Shown: positions 49,020 to 60,360 of the stretch, piece by piece | Layout: each line of letters starts with the position of its first letter | Numbering within the stretch: the stretch's first letter is position 1 | Assembly (NCBI RefSeq): GCF_000344685.1 | Contig: NW_006920428.1 | Coordinates: 463,443-527,442 of the forward strand | Length of the DNA: 64,000 nt | DNA from: Gloeophyllum trabeum ATCC 11539 | Taxonomy: Eukaryota > Basidiomycota > Agaricomycetes > Gloeophyllales > Gloeophyllaceae | Direction: 5' to 3' | Translations under genes and position numbers: made by a program | Notes under the pieces: model-generated | What the model saw: only the letters and a program-made list of their open reading frames with translations | Databases searched by the model: none | Told to the model about the DNA's origin: nothing

Positions 49020-49940
49020 TGACCTCCGTAACTTTGCATCGTCCGATGCGCCAGTGTGACTCGTGGGACTTCAGAAGTGCTCTAATCATCAAAATCGTTC
49101 CGTATTCTCAGTATTCCCCATTAAAGTGAGTCTCAGACAGAAATCCAGTACGGACATTCAGTGAGCCTGCGGTGAGGCGGCTGGCGACAGCCTGAGAGTC
49201 TTTCGCAGGGGTATATCTCTCGCGCAGATCTGCGGGTACCAACTCATTGATTCATGCTTCGACTTCGAAGTACGGAGGAAAATGAAAAGCAGTGCTCCAC
49301 CTCCATGGAGCGGGTTTCACGGTACGTTACACTACCTCTTTTCCCGCCATGTTAACCCCACTTAGGAGGTGACCTGGGGGGAGGGGGGGTTGAGCGAATA
49401 CTCACTCGGTAATGTATAACATCGAAAATGGCTCCTGCGGTACTCACACACTCACACTTACCTTCTACGTCAATTATCGCCTCACCCAACCCCCGGCCTG
49501 TCCCGCTATCACACTCGACATGCTCACGAACTCTCGATACCTCATTCCAAGACACGAGCTTCAAGCCGAACGTCATCGTCGCAGACGGTCTCATTGCTCA
49601 GGTGCTCGTACATGGCCTGAGGGATAATCGTGACTTCTCCAGTCAGCCTCCTGTTCTTGATTCGTTCGTGCTAGCGTTATGGTTGTCGCTCAGATCGCTA
49701 TGCGCAGATATTGAAGCCGCATAAGCATTTTCTGGATGTTACGAACGTACAGCACCTATCCCATCTTAGGCAGTACAGGTGAAGACTGGCCCATTTTCCC
49801 CGCCATAACCATACATCCCATTCAGATCCAACCTTCTCGGGTGTATGTACCGGTAGCGGCAGGAGTGGAGAGGTCAGTGCGTCAGCTTCGAGGTGCTGGT
49901 AAAGATGATGAGGTAATCTGGACGCTATCAACTTAATTTT
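49020..49940 (+). pseudogene. alpha/beta hydrolase relic
   Basis: A decayed copy of the gene at 45968-47228, spread over three frames. Near 49060 DSWDFRSALIIKI parallels SWDLRRALIVKV. Near 49225 RGISLAQICGYQLIDSCFDF parallels VSPARISGYWIFKPGFQF. Near 49465 YRLTQPPACPAITLDML parallels the stretch before the nucleophile. Near 49845 RVYVPVAAGVERS parallels SAYVVAGGAERL. The GDSAGG motif is lost to ADGLIAQVL, and the HGGGF region is broken. It lies on the same strand about 1.8 kb after the intact gene, with the APH-like relic between, so it is a local duplicate that has decayed. Confidence 0.8.
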
Positions 49941-50964
49941 CCTTGACATCCGCACGCAAGCGCTGGCTCGCGGGAATATCATGGGCGCCTTCTTCGCCCC
50001 GGTCTCTCCGACGTCGATGATCAAAGATCGTCGCATGATACCGGTCGGTGGTGAGGCCTGCTCTTGCCACTGACAATCTCTCTATATTTGTTGAGATAGT
50101 GGTTGGTACCATAATACCCAGCCACTGTACATCTTCAGCGGCGGCGCTCAACATCTGGCGGAGATGCATTGTCGGCGAGTGCCTTTCGCAGGGAGTGGTA
50201 CAGTTCCAGATACCTAACTCAGAATAGCCGCCAGTCGGCCATCGGGATAAAACGCGAAGCAGAGAGATACGAAACTCAAACTCTGTCTAAACATAGTTGG
50301 GCGCCAGAGCAGCCAGGTGTGTCTTCAATACGGACATCTTGTCCCCGTCCAAGGCTACCCACTGAATTGTTGATCTAATTCGAGTATGCTGGCGTGAAAA
50401 TGCGGTGCTAGCTCTCTGCACTTGCGCGCTATCACAGCAGTCGACACCCTGGTCACAGCGGCTAACTCTGGCACGTGTACCAAAGGAAGCTGGTGGAGGA
50501 CACAGATCTGGACTGCCTGGTATCGCTAGTCCCTGTATCTGTCTCAATCCTCTGACACCTCCCCCCCCGAATCAGGTAACCACCAGACCATGAATCATCG
50601 ATGGTCTTTTACGTCCCGCTGAAACGTCGCCGCATAAATAGTTCCTTCGATCGCCATTCTCACCCCCCGTTTCCTCTCGAACTTGAAGCTGCGGACATGT
50701 ACACGAGGATCAGTATCCATATTACGACCGAAGGTACAAATCGTGTACCTACGCTTCAACGGTATGATGTATATCTATATGGCCACCCCTACATTCCACC
50801 TTACAGAACGCTAGACTTGACGTTCGCACCTCAGGCAGCGCTAGACCTGTTGTTCACCAGGCATCAGGTCTTACGCTCCCTTCGGTGCGATCACACGGCT
50901 CCACCCGGGCGTCCGTGCAACCTACTCGTGATGCCAGCGCCGCGCCGTACGTTCGTCTACTGCA
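49941..50964. other. 1-kb stretch before the GTPase
   Basis: No recognised gene. It probably includes the GTPase promoter and perhaps a 5' leader. A 126-codon open frame at 50601-50981 has no family signature. Confidence 0.35.
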
Positions 50965-52611
50965 ATGGATTGTTTGCGTAAGATTAACGAGATCAGAGCC
51001 ACGCGCACTTCTCGCAGAATGACGTTCTATCCGTGGCAGAAAAGAGAATTGACCATTGCTCTCATTGGCGAGACGGGCACTGGGAAGACGGCTTTCCTGG
51101 ATCTGCTGTCCAACGTCTGCGCTGGCGTTCAACTGAAAGCTTTCGGCACTGTTCATCAGACCGCAAACGAGGCTGGCGGGAAACAGTCTGGTAGCCAGAC
51201 AAACAAACCGCTGATGTACACGATTACCGCTGCCAATGACACAGTGATTCACATCCTCGACACCCCTGGTCTCGCTGATACTCGTGGAATCGACAAAGAT
51301 AGTGACCATAGGGAAGCCATTGCGAACTTCATTCGGGATCACACTGAGACCATCGACGCTGTCATCATTCTGGCGAATGGCACGCTCCCGCGGCTCGGAG
51401 TCTCCACAGACTACGCACTGTCGGCGATATCAGGTTTATTTCCTTACACCTTGTTCGACAATATCGGATTTGTCTTCACGAATGTGAACGACCCTCTCAA
51501 CTTCAACTTTGACAGTACGTCCCTTCCCGCGGTACTTCAAGGCTGTCGTCAGTTCTTGATTGACAATCCCCTGGCGAGATGGCTCAAGTATCAGGCAAAG
51601 CGCGTCCAAGGGCCGCGCCAGCGGCTCGAGAAGATGCGCCGAGATGTAGAGGAGGGATATGTTGAATCGCTCGAGACGCTCAACGACGTGTTCCAGTGGC
51701 TGGACAGCCGTTCAGTGCAACCCACGAAGACGATTAATGATCTGCAGGAAATCTCCACAGAGATCGAGGCCGCGATTGCGAACGTTATCGCTAGTATTTC
51801 GCAGACGGAAGAGCTTAGAAGCGCGCTCATCAAGCTACAGGACGATATGCGTCAGCAAGTAGAGGTACCAGCTACCGGTGTTCGCCTGTCCTGCACAACG
51901 CACTGACGTCTCCGGCGACAGATCCGGGATATTAATAGCAGATATTCGGCGATCGTGTCCAGGACCTACTTCGAGCACGAAGCAACAAACGTCCACAACA
52001 CACTATGCGCGGCCACAGGGTGTTACTCCAATTGTCACCTATCCTGCAATGTCACCTTCACGTTGGACACCGATCGCCTGGGTAAGCAGTGTATGGCGTT
52101 CCAGCAACCGGGTGGCAGACAGGATCCATCTCACTGCCACGTGTGCGGACATTCCTCCGACCTGCACCAGCATATTTATGCCAAATGGGTGAAAAAGACG
52201 AAGAAAGTTGAGGAAGTCAATGAACTGGCGAAGGCTCTTTACGATGGGGCTAAAACAGAAGCGGAGAAGATTGAGGCTGTGCGCGCGACTGTAGAGGCGA
52301 AGATCGCAGAATGCGAAGAGGCGCTCAAGGGTAGCGAAGGCAAGCTAGGGTATTTGTGCGATTCGTATAATTCCCTCGCACTGTCTGGCAGCTTCACCGG
52401 TCACGTCGCGGGCACGATCAAACTCCTACAGCTCCGCCTCGAAGCCATGAAGGACGAAGGCATATCACAGGATGCCCAGAACCGGATGGCTGAACGGATC
52501 AGGACGCTCCAAAATAAGTATCAGATTATCCAAGACGCTGAGAGAAAGAGGAGGGGTGTACGGAGAGTGGGTACAACGGACAGTCCTTCGCGCAGCCTTC
52601 GGGGAGTGTAG
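50965..52611 (+). CDS. P-loop GTPase with Cys/His-rich extension
   Basis: Exons 50965-51864 and 51922-52611 give 529 residues. Walker A is GETGTGKT at residues 35-42; the Walker B/G3 motif DTPG is at about 99-102, after HIL. A G4-like NVND follows FVFTN. This makes an AIG1/septin-like or MMR_HSR1-type GTPase of a fungal group. Between the G domain and the tail, about 320-375, there is a Cys/His cluster (CAATGCYSNCHLSCN and CHVCGHSSDLHQH) that could bind zinc. A long coiled-coil-like Glu/Lys/Ala stretch follows (VEEVNELAKALYDGAKTEAE). The start ATG at 50965 is uncertain; a second lies at 51019. Role unknown. It looks intact. A nearby homologue is not seen. Confidence 0.8.
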
Positions 52612-53948
52612 AGGCCCCTTAGTCAAAGGATGAGATGTAGTAACAGTCGCCACGTTTCTAGAGGCGGCAGAGAGAAAACGTCGCATAATGAATGAATTCG
52701 CCGAAATCAGCCCGGAACAAACCTAGTTGCCCGTATGGAGCGCATACTTACTACCATTCTCATCCGCAATGCGCTGGAGAGACAAAATAGACTGCAAGCA
52801 GCGCAGCCATAGTGATGTGTGTCTTTGCTGGTGCAGCACGACTAAGATCCGACTACTAGTAAAATGCAAGACTCGGAATAACTCAGAAGCAACGGCAACA
52901 GCCGCACGCATGCCAGACCACCGCGCTAGGTATGTAGTACTCAGATGGACCCTCCGTATCCCCAACTGTTCGGAATTGTTGTGCCGCCAGGGACAGACAA
53001 TCGTATGTTAATGTTCCGTATATTCGGTGAAGCTTCCCCCTAATGTGTCCGTTGCTTGTGAAGCCCTTTAGTTCTTCCCTCGCACGGCTTGTGTCGTGCG
53101 GTTCCGATACGATGAGAACGACATCTGGCTCGGGACCTCACAATCTTGATCCTGTGGCGATAGCTGGGCCTTCATCTCCTTAGAAAGGTTAGTCATAAGC
53201 AAGAGGGTATGCTAAACTCGTGCGTCCCGGAGAGTTTATGTGTGGTACGTACACGGCTCCGAGGCTGTTCGGGCATTCCAGGGCGTATGAGGTTTCGTTT
53301 GTACGAAGTCTTTGACCACATATACTCACAGCTACTTCCAACATTGATCAGATTAGGACGTACGCCTCTATTTCGTATGTACTCATTTCAGCCCGGCGAC
53401 CATCCGACGGTCATCTTGCCTTCCCACTACTTCTGTCGTGCTTTTCTGAACAGTCGCCGGGACCTCAAACGTTATAAAAGAAGGCTATCGTTTCTGGTTG
53501 TCCTCCGGTAGTGTATGGCATTTCTCCCGCTCACTCGTACTCGCGCTTATCGCCGCCGCAGGGCCTAGAAGACTGCGGACAGCCGCGGACTCACAGTAAT
53601 CTTTCTTCAGATGAACTCGGGTCTGTACAACACTGCTTTCAGCCGTATTACCGCAGTTCGTCCTCTTTCTGTGAGAAGGCCTTGGTGTGACGGAGTATTG
53701 CTGAGCCTCACTAAACACCAAAACCACAGTCCGCAGAGATCGAATATATCAGGGGGGGCCGCATTCTCGACGACTACGGAGCAGCCATTATTGAGCCTCA
53801 GCAAGGGTCGCCGGGATGCCGTATGGAATCCTCATCCCAGGCCAGATCACAAACCCAAAGGTGAAATCGTTAGATTCTCGGCCTAATGACATGGCAATAC
53901 CCTCGCCGATGCTTCACCTCTCCTACTTAAGCTCACTAGTCCGAAATT
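52612..53948. other. 1.3-kb stretch without recognisable genes
   Basis: No family signature. It includes the promoter of acyltransferase copy D near its right end. Nothing else is supported. Confidence 0.4.
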
Positions 53949-55952
53949 ATGCATCGAGGCACATCTGCACGCCTCAGTATGGCTTTCCTCCCCCCGTCGG
54001 GCCTTCCAGGGAGGCACAAGTCCCCGTGGGCCTGGCAGCAGCCTCCTCTACCGCCAAACTACTCTGTCCTCGGTCGACCACGTCCTACTCCTTACGACAG
54101 GATATGGCACAGGAAGCTCTGGGGCCTTGAGGCGAGCTTCGCGGTGTGCGGCTATGCGCTCCCAGGCATGGCCGACATAATTATCTCTTGTCAGCTCACG
54201 CCGCCCGCGGATTGTTCCAGTCGAATAGATGAACACCTCGTCCGCTGTGCCGTCCGCGAACTGCGGTTCGAGCACCCTACCATCGCCGCGACGTTCGCCT
54301 GGCCGGCACTCGAGCCGAGTGCTCTGCCCAAACCCGAGGACGGACGGCTCGTGTACGAAGTGCCCGCTTCAGAAGACGACGTCGAGCGATGGCTCTCAGA
54401 AGTGGTTCTCTCGCGAGCGGACGCGGCGGAAGCTGCCCCCGGAGATGTAGGTACGGCGGTTCAACTGGTATCGCGCGATCTCGGGAGAGCAGCCAGTGGG
54501 CCACAGGCCACTCTTTTTGAAGTACACTTCGTGCCTGGCCTGAGAGGCTCCCGGTGTGGCCTCGTTTTCCGCCTTGGACACGCACTGTTCGACGGTATCG
54601 GGTCGTTTCACTTTCTGGAGATGTTCAACGCGAAGATCGCGGGGTTATTAGGCTCCTTGGAAAGGAGGGACTTTGAATGGGGTGCCGAAGTAGTAAGATT
54701 GACGGGTGCCATGCCCGATCGCGCGCGAGTTCCCTGGTCAACAGAAAGAGCAGAGGGCGACACAGCGATGCTGGACAAAGTAAGAGAAGCGCTGACGGTT
54801 CCGAAGGTGACGTCTACTCCTCCTGGACGGGGCCCGTCGCTCACCCGAATTGCAGACGCTTCAAGGCCTGACAATCCCCCGGCCCATCGGGCAGCCCTCG
54901 ACTACAGGCGTGCTCCTCAGAATTATCCCCCCGGAATCGCTGGTGCGGCTGTGTGCCGCCGCGCGGGAACGCGGGTGCACTATATTTAACGTCCTCGTGT
55001 CCGCAATGCTCCTCGCCCTTCTCCGGCTGCACCCCCCGGAGAGCACGCACGCCGTCGACGCGCCGATCCCCTCGAGCGCGGTCGACCTGCGCGTGAAGAA
55101 CTTCCGGGCGGGCGTCGACCCGCGAGGCGTCGGGAGCGCGATCGGGCTGCACGCGTACGTCGCGCGCGACCTCGGGCGGTTCGTGCACGTGCACTCCGGG
55201 CTGGGTGGGGAGGCGGCGGAGGGCAGGCTGCTGGAGGACCTGTGGACGCTGGGAAGGGAGATCAGGGGGCAGGTCAACGAGCAGCAGCGGTATATGGACC
55301 GCGTGGGAGTGTGGGGCGAGGAGGCGATGGAGATCCTGGGGCACTTCACGGCGGGAGTCAAGGCACGAGAGTGAGCCCTGCATTCTATCGCTCTGTGTTC
55401 CCGAAGCACTCACGATCATATATCCGCGGGCCCCGCAGCCTGCCGCCCGAAGAACGGCTCGGGAAGCTTTCGCCGCTGCCCAACGTATCGTCCATAGGAA
55501 TCGTCGACGGCCACCTGTCGCCTGCGCACGCGCTCCCGGGCGGCGCGGGCGTGCTCGCCGTCTCCGCGCCGCGCTTCAGCTCGCGCATCCCATACAACCC
55601 CTCGATGCTCGTGCACGCGTACACGTGGCAGGGCGTGCTCTACCTCCCGTTCAGCTTCGCCGAGGGCTACCTGGGCTCGGTCGAGGAGCAGAGGCGGCGC
55701 CGCGCCGGGGGCGGGGACGCGCCGGTGTTGGCGTTCGTGGAGGAGTTCATGAGGGTGCTGCACCTTGCCGCGGGCGACGGGGGTGTGCGTTCGGGATCTG
55801 GGAATGCGGTGCTGGGCGGTCGGTTCGGGCGGCTGTGGCAGCGGGTTTCGGGGTGGTGGGATTCGCCTCTGGAAGCAGATCGCTCGAGACGCGGACGATC
55901 CGAGCTTGGCCAGAGGTCGTTCAGACTGGGGTGGAACGCCAAGGTAGTCTGA
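53949..55952 (+). CDS. HxxxD acyltransferase-like protein, copy D
   Basis: Exons 53949-54806, 54856-55370 and 55439-55952 give 628 residues. All three junctions are in the same phases as copy C; exon 2 is 515 nt in both. Landmarks are SPWAWQQPPLP, LWGLEASFAVCGYALPGMAD, RLGHALFDGIGSFHFLEMF (HxxxD), RERGCTIFNVLVSAMLLALL, QRYMDRVGVWG, GIVDGHLSPAHAL and YTWQGVLYLPFSFAEGYLGS. The first 30 residues before KSPWAWQQ are unlike the other copies; a second in-frame ATG at 53979 exists. The exon 3 region is very GC-rich. The protein is intact and should catalyse acyl transfer to an unknown acceptor. It is about 13 kb from copy C, separated by unrelated genes. Confidence 0.88.
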
Positions 55953-57867
55953 TCGCCGTCGGTCGGGGCGTCTGTCGATCGCATGCTATGAGTGGACGAT
56001 CGAACGAATGTACACTGTTTGACCGCGTTACGTGTCTGCGGTGTTTAGCAGGTACATCGAGGGAACCGTAAGCTTTCTGATGCGCGCACGTTCTGCTGAG
56101 CGTAGTGGAAGACACGGGGTGCTGCGTCCCGACATCAGACCATCGCTCTTCCAGCAATTGGCGACACGATAGAGAATTTCTTCGCTCAGGCAACAGGACA
56201 CTTAACACTGCGTGTCGGCCCGAGTCAAATGCTGGCGTTGATCTGGCGAGAAAGTAATGGATACCTAAATTTTGTCCACATCCCCGCCATCAATTCCGTT
56301 CTAGTTAAACTCGGGCAGTCAGTTGCACGTCAGAATAAGTAGTACAAGTGTGCCAAGTACTCGTGATGCACCATATATATCTCGTCCGTGTCTACTATAG
56401 TGTCTGAGGAGCGAATGTGTCTGTTCTTAGAGCCCTGACATCCCATATACCAACCATATAATTCATGATGCACAAGTAGTCATTTCTTGCTTGTCCTCGG
56501 AATACCCTGCACGATGCCTGCTTGTGCCTTCAAAGCCATGCGGCACTCTGAATCATCCAAATCGGGTAAGTGGTCTCCTGGCTATTTCTAATGAATTCCT
56601 TGACGGAACTCGTACTACAGGCCTATCTGTGGATAAAGGTAATGTATGCTGTATTTAGCTTTGGAAAGACCTTCTAGAAATAGATTCAGATTTTTAGTGC
56701 GTGTCTGGAGGTCGCAAACACAGCAGGACAGAATTCTCAGGGCAAGAAATCGCAAATTAGCCCCTTGGCATCTTGACTCTTGGACCAATGACATTGACCA
56801 GCGGTCCAACCCGAAACCGGCTGAACAACCTTTGAGTGTTCAACAACGGCTACTGATACAAACAGTATCCCCTTACTTGGGTCGACGCTAACAACCTGTT
56901 ACTCGTCGCTCCCAAATCATCGCATACCTGAGGTATGCGATGATTTGGGAGCGACGAGTCCGCAAAAGAGCGCAAGCTGCTCAATATGCCGACAACGGGA
57001 TGCCCTTGATACCGATTCCCTCTTGATAGCTCGCGATTGAACACCCTGCAGCACGATCAGTCTTAGTTGCGCACCGGAAGATCCGTTGATATTCCAAGTG
57101 AGCCTATATGGAAATTCCAGATCCTTACTAATGGTCTACAATCTCCGCAGCCTTCGTCGAAAGCAGATGACAAGGGATTTTCCGAGAGATTCGAGGTCAA
57201 GGACGGCCCAGGAGCGTCATGCATGGACAATGGTTAAGCGACAGGAGTATCTGCATAATCGAGCGGAAACAGACAATGGTACTTAAGCCTGAGATCATCG
57301 CATACTGGGAGTGAGCGCCCCCATCACTGGCAGCTGTGGCGCAACTTTATGCTGCGAGATCTCTGGAGTCAACTTCGACCCCAGGCACTCATACTATTAA
57401 TACTTCAAGTTGGGTCCCCTCCACAAGAACATGATGGTATGACACTAGAACTGGGTCTATAGACGGAAACAACCCCAGGAAACTTCTAGGCATGATTCTC
57501 AAAAGTGGAATTGACTGGATCAAAGTAGTTGAAGCTCCAGGGCGACTCGGACAGAATACGTCAACAGATGAAAGCTCTTCATTAATCATGCAGGATGTTA
57601 CTATCGGAGGAGCATCGTGATCATGGTTGCAGGGGCCTGAAACTCGAATACACTGCATGAAATTCAGGTCAGCATGCTCCTCTTTTCAAGTGGCAAGTGG
57701 CGACTCGGCCTATTATCATCCTGATCAACGTACCCGTTCATCTTACCCACGACACCTTCCTCCGAAACGGTGGCCATCCATGGCTAGGCCCCAACAGGAC
57801 GGCCAACCAAATATCCAGGCTGTTTGTTAACGTTGTATATGCGACACTCTGCACTGGCATTCCTCCC
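55953..57867. other. 1.9-kb stretch with a perfect palindrome
   Basis: No coding sequence is recognised. It contains the 59-bp palindrome at 56901-56959. A related word (ATCATCGCATAC) recurs near 57296. Confidence 0.45.
56901..56959. repeat. perfect palindrome, 29-bp arms
   Basis: Arms 56901-56929 and 56931-56959 are exact reverse complements around a single G at 56930. The left arm begins ACTCGTCGCTCCCAAATC. As DNA it would form a perfect hairpin or cruciform. The pairing stops at both outer edges. Confidence 0.95.
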
Positions 57868-59462
57868 ATGGCCTCACCCGGCAGTGTCGCGCTGGATCTG
57901 TGGGTCACCAACGTTTCGCCTTACCTTGATAATGGTATGAGAGACTTACACAGTGCTGCCACAGCAATGCCAACGAATATCTTTCCTCGATCGCGTTCGG
58001 TAAGTGTAAAGCGTGACAGCCGAGCCAGTCGTCTGAATTTATCCGATACAGCCCTGCTTTACTACGACTATACGCTGACCTTCGAGATCGAGGTCGATAG
58101 GTTCTGGACCCCGAAATTTACCTCGGCTTCCTATCTCTTCTATCTAAACCGCTATCTGGGGATATTCGGCCACATCCCTGTAATCTTGCAACTTTTCAGA
58201 GCGTTCTCAAATAAAGTGAACCTTCGATAACTATCATATCATGTTCGTGCACTCACTGACTATAATCCCAGACGTTGGTGATCTCGTCATGTCTTGCGGC
58301 CGGCCCTGAGCGATTCCCTAGATGCATACAGCTGCAGAGCTACCATCAAATCCTCTCCGTCGTCGTTCAAGTGGTCGTAGGAAGTAAGCCATTTCTTATT
58401 TCATCTTCCATTTTCTTCTGAGATAATCGCGAGTATAGCATGCCTTATTGTGCGAACATACGCCCTGTACGAGAGAGCCCGCTGGGTGCTCTGGTTTCTC
58501 TGCAGTCTCGCGCTGGGTGTCATCGCCGTCGGATGCGTAAGTTACCTTCTCCATCCTTCTGCCCAGCCCTCCCTCACCACTGCTCAGTGGGCTATTACGG
58601 GGAAGCATACAAACCCCGTGCCCATACAGGACATAGGCTGCAATACCACGCTCTCCTCCGAACAGTGCGTGAATTTCTCCATTCACCCACTGCATTCGGC
58701 TCGTCACTGACTAAATTATTCTCAATCCAGGGTAATCCGTAAGTCCTCGGATATTCCCCAATTACCTGAGACACGATGCCGGAGCCCTATCCCAGATCTC
58801 GCAATTGCGTGGGGTGGTATGACCACCTTTGACCTGGTGATATTTTTCCTGACTATTCTCAAATCGTTACGCATGGCACGGATCGGGCGGCGCACGCTCG
58901 TGGACGTGATTTTGCAGGATGGTGCCATGTACTTTTGGTAGGTGCCTTTGCCACCTGTCTACGATAGATGAAAATTGACAAGGAAAAGCTTCATGGTTCT
59001 TGCGAATATTGCGAACATTTCCACGTTTGTTGTAAGTTCAGCGCATTGTTTCTCGCACTCACGGTCTCCGTAGCGGATCGCTGACCTTCATTATCTAGCT
59101 CGGAGGGGTGAGATATAGCCACTCCTGCACTTGCCCGCTCCTCTCTGACTGATTCTCCAGCCACTCCTGCGTGGAGCGCCATCCACATTCACCAACGTGT
59201 CCGTACCTGCCCCTCCTCTTGTTCTGCCATCTTGCAGCCTCTCAAGGCATTTCCCGACAGAGTTTCCGTGACCCTCATCTCCCGGCTGATGCTGAACCTC
59301 CGTGAGCCGTCGCTGCGCGCCCCACTTTCCTTACGCACCCCCTTGCGGTCTGCCGCGGGAGATTCCAGCGCGGCAGACCATTCCACCCGCAGCATTGTGT
59401 TCGCATCCGCCGCAGTTTATGATGGTCCGTGGGTCTTTTGTTCTCATTCCTACCGAGCATGA
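57868..59462 (+). CDS. DUF6533-family multi-pass membrane protein
   Basis: The diagnostic N-terminal block ALLYYDYTLTFEIEVDRFW, with LFYLNRYLGIFGHIPV, matches the DUF6533 domain typical of agaricomycete membrane proteins. It is followed by LQSYHQILSVVVQVVVG, CLIVRTYALYERARWVLWFL with SLALGVIAVGC, AWGGMTTFDLVIFFLTILKS, then MVLANIANISTFV and LISRLMLNLREPS. About seven membrane helices are expected. Several introns are plain (for example after VVVG, after VGC and before LGG). The 5' end is uncertain: ATG 57868 with an intron before ALLYYDY, or a read-through frame. The C-terminus ends SHSYRA at 59462. The function of the family is unknown. Exon boundaries need transcript data. Confidence 0.78.
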
Positions 59463-60360
59463 CACAGTATTTTAAGATGAAATTGAACTCCACCCACAAA
59501 CAAGAAGTATGTTAGGAAAGTTAAGAGAGTAAAGCTCTGTACAAGTTTGAATTAGCATTTGAGCGGATAGAACAGGGCGGACTGTATTCTATTGCCAAAT
59601 AGAGGGACATGTAAACCATACGGTATCTTACACCCACATCGGGTGCGGATTTGTAGGCTAATGGACAGGCACGAAGCCACAGACCATAATGGAACTAGCT
59701 AAGACATCGGGAACTTCTTTCCCAACGACCGTGAACGTAAAAAGCGCAGTGCGAGAGAACGAATAATAGATATGCGACGGAAAGCTCTTACTCAAGTGTT
59801 TCGTAACGTCCGTATCAGAGATGTTCCTCTGCTGGTAGACCGTACAGTTGTAATACGATCTTCGCTAGTCGAAGGGCCGTATGATGCGACAGGAATGAAG
59901 GCAAACGCTTCCGAATCCGACAGAATCCGACGAGCAAAGACGTGGTCCACGTAAATAGGACGCGTGACAGGACGCGTGCAGTCTGCAATAGGGAGATTCA
60001 GTTCCAAATGCGAAAGCGGCTTTCTGTCGCTTTTCGCAGCGTCGAAGTTACAGCCACCGGCAAGGGGCCATGCATTGCGTTCTGGAAATGGCAATCGACC
60101 CCGTGCGAAGTCGCGAGTCTCGCTCATTGAGCTCTCTCATTGGCTCTGCGCTTGCAAAAAGCAGCAGCTTGACCGGGATCCCACGCCTTTCCGGCCGAGC
60201 CGAGAAAGCGGTTTCTCAGAAAGCGACGAAAAGCGGCTTTCGTAGTTAGAACTGAATCACCCTAATAACGAGATTTGTCGCTTGTCTTCTGTCTATGAAA
60301 AGGAAACAAACCCTACTGTCTTCGCGTTTTGTCTGCTCCTCAACCAGTACGACGTCTATT
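59463..60360. other. intergenic, DUF6533 to BTB-1
   Basis: About 900 bases, holding the BTB-1 upstream region. Short repeated words such as AGCGGCTTTC occur near 60015 and 60230 but do not form a clean repeat. No gene is seen. Confidence 0.35.

Noticed and set aside
50601..50981. 126-codon plus-strand frame before the GTPase
   Set aside because: No family signature and it overlaps the GTPase start in another frame.
54841..55419. Minus-strand frames opposite acyltransferase D
   Set aside because: High GC makes all frames open; only the plus strand shows the family motifs.
60000..60245. MITE with AGCGGCTTTC ends
   Set aside because: The words are repeated but do not form matching terminal inverted repeats, and no target duplication is seen.
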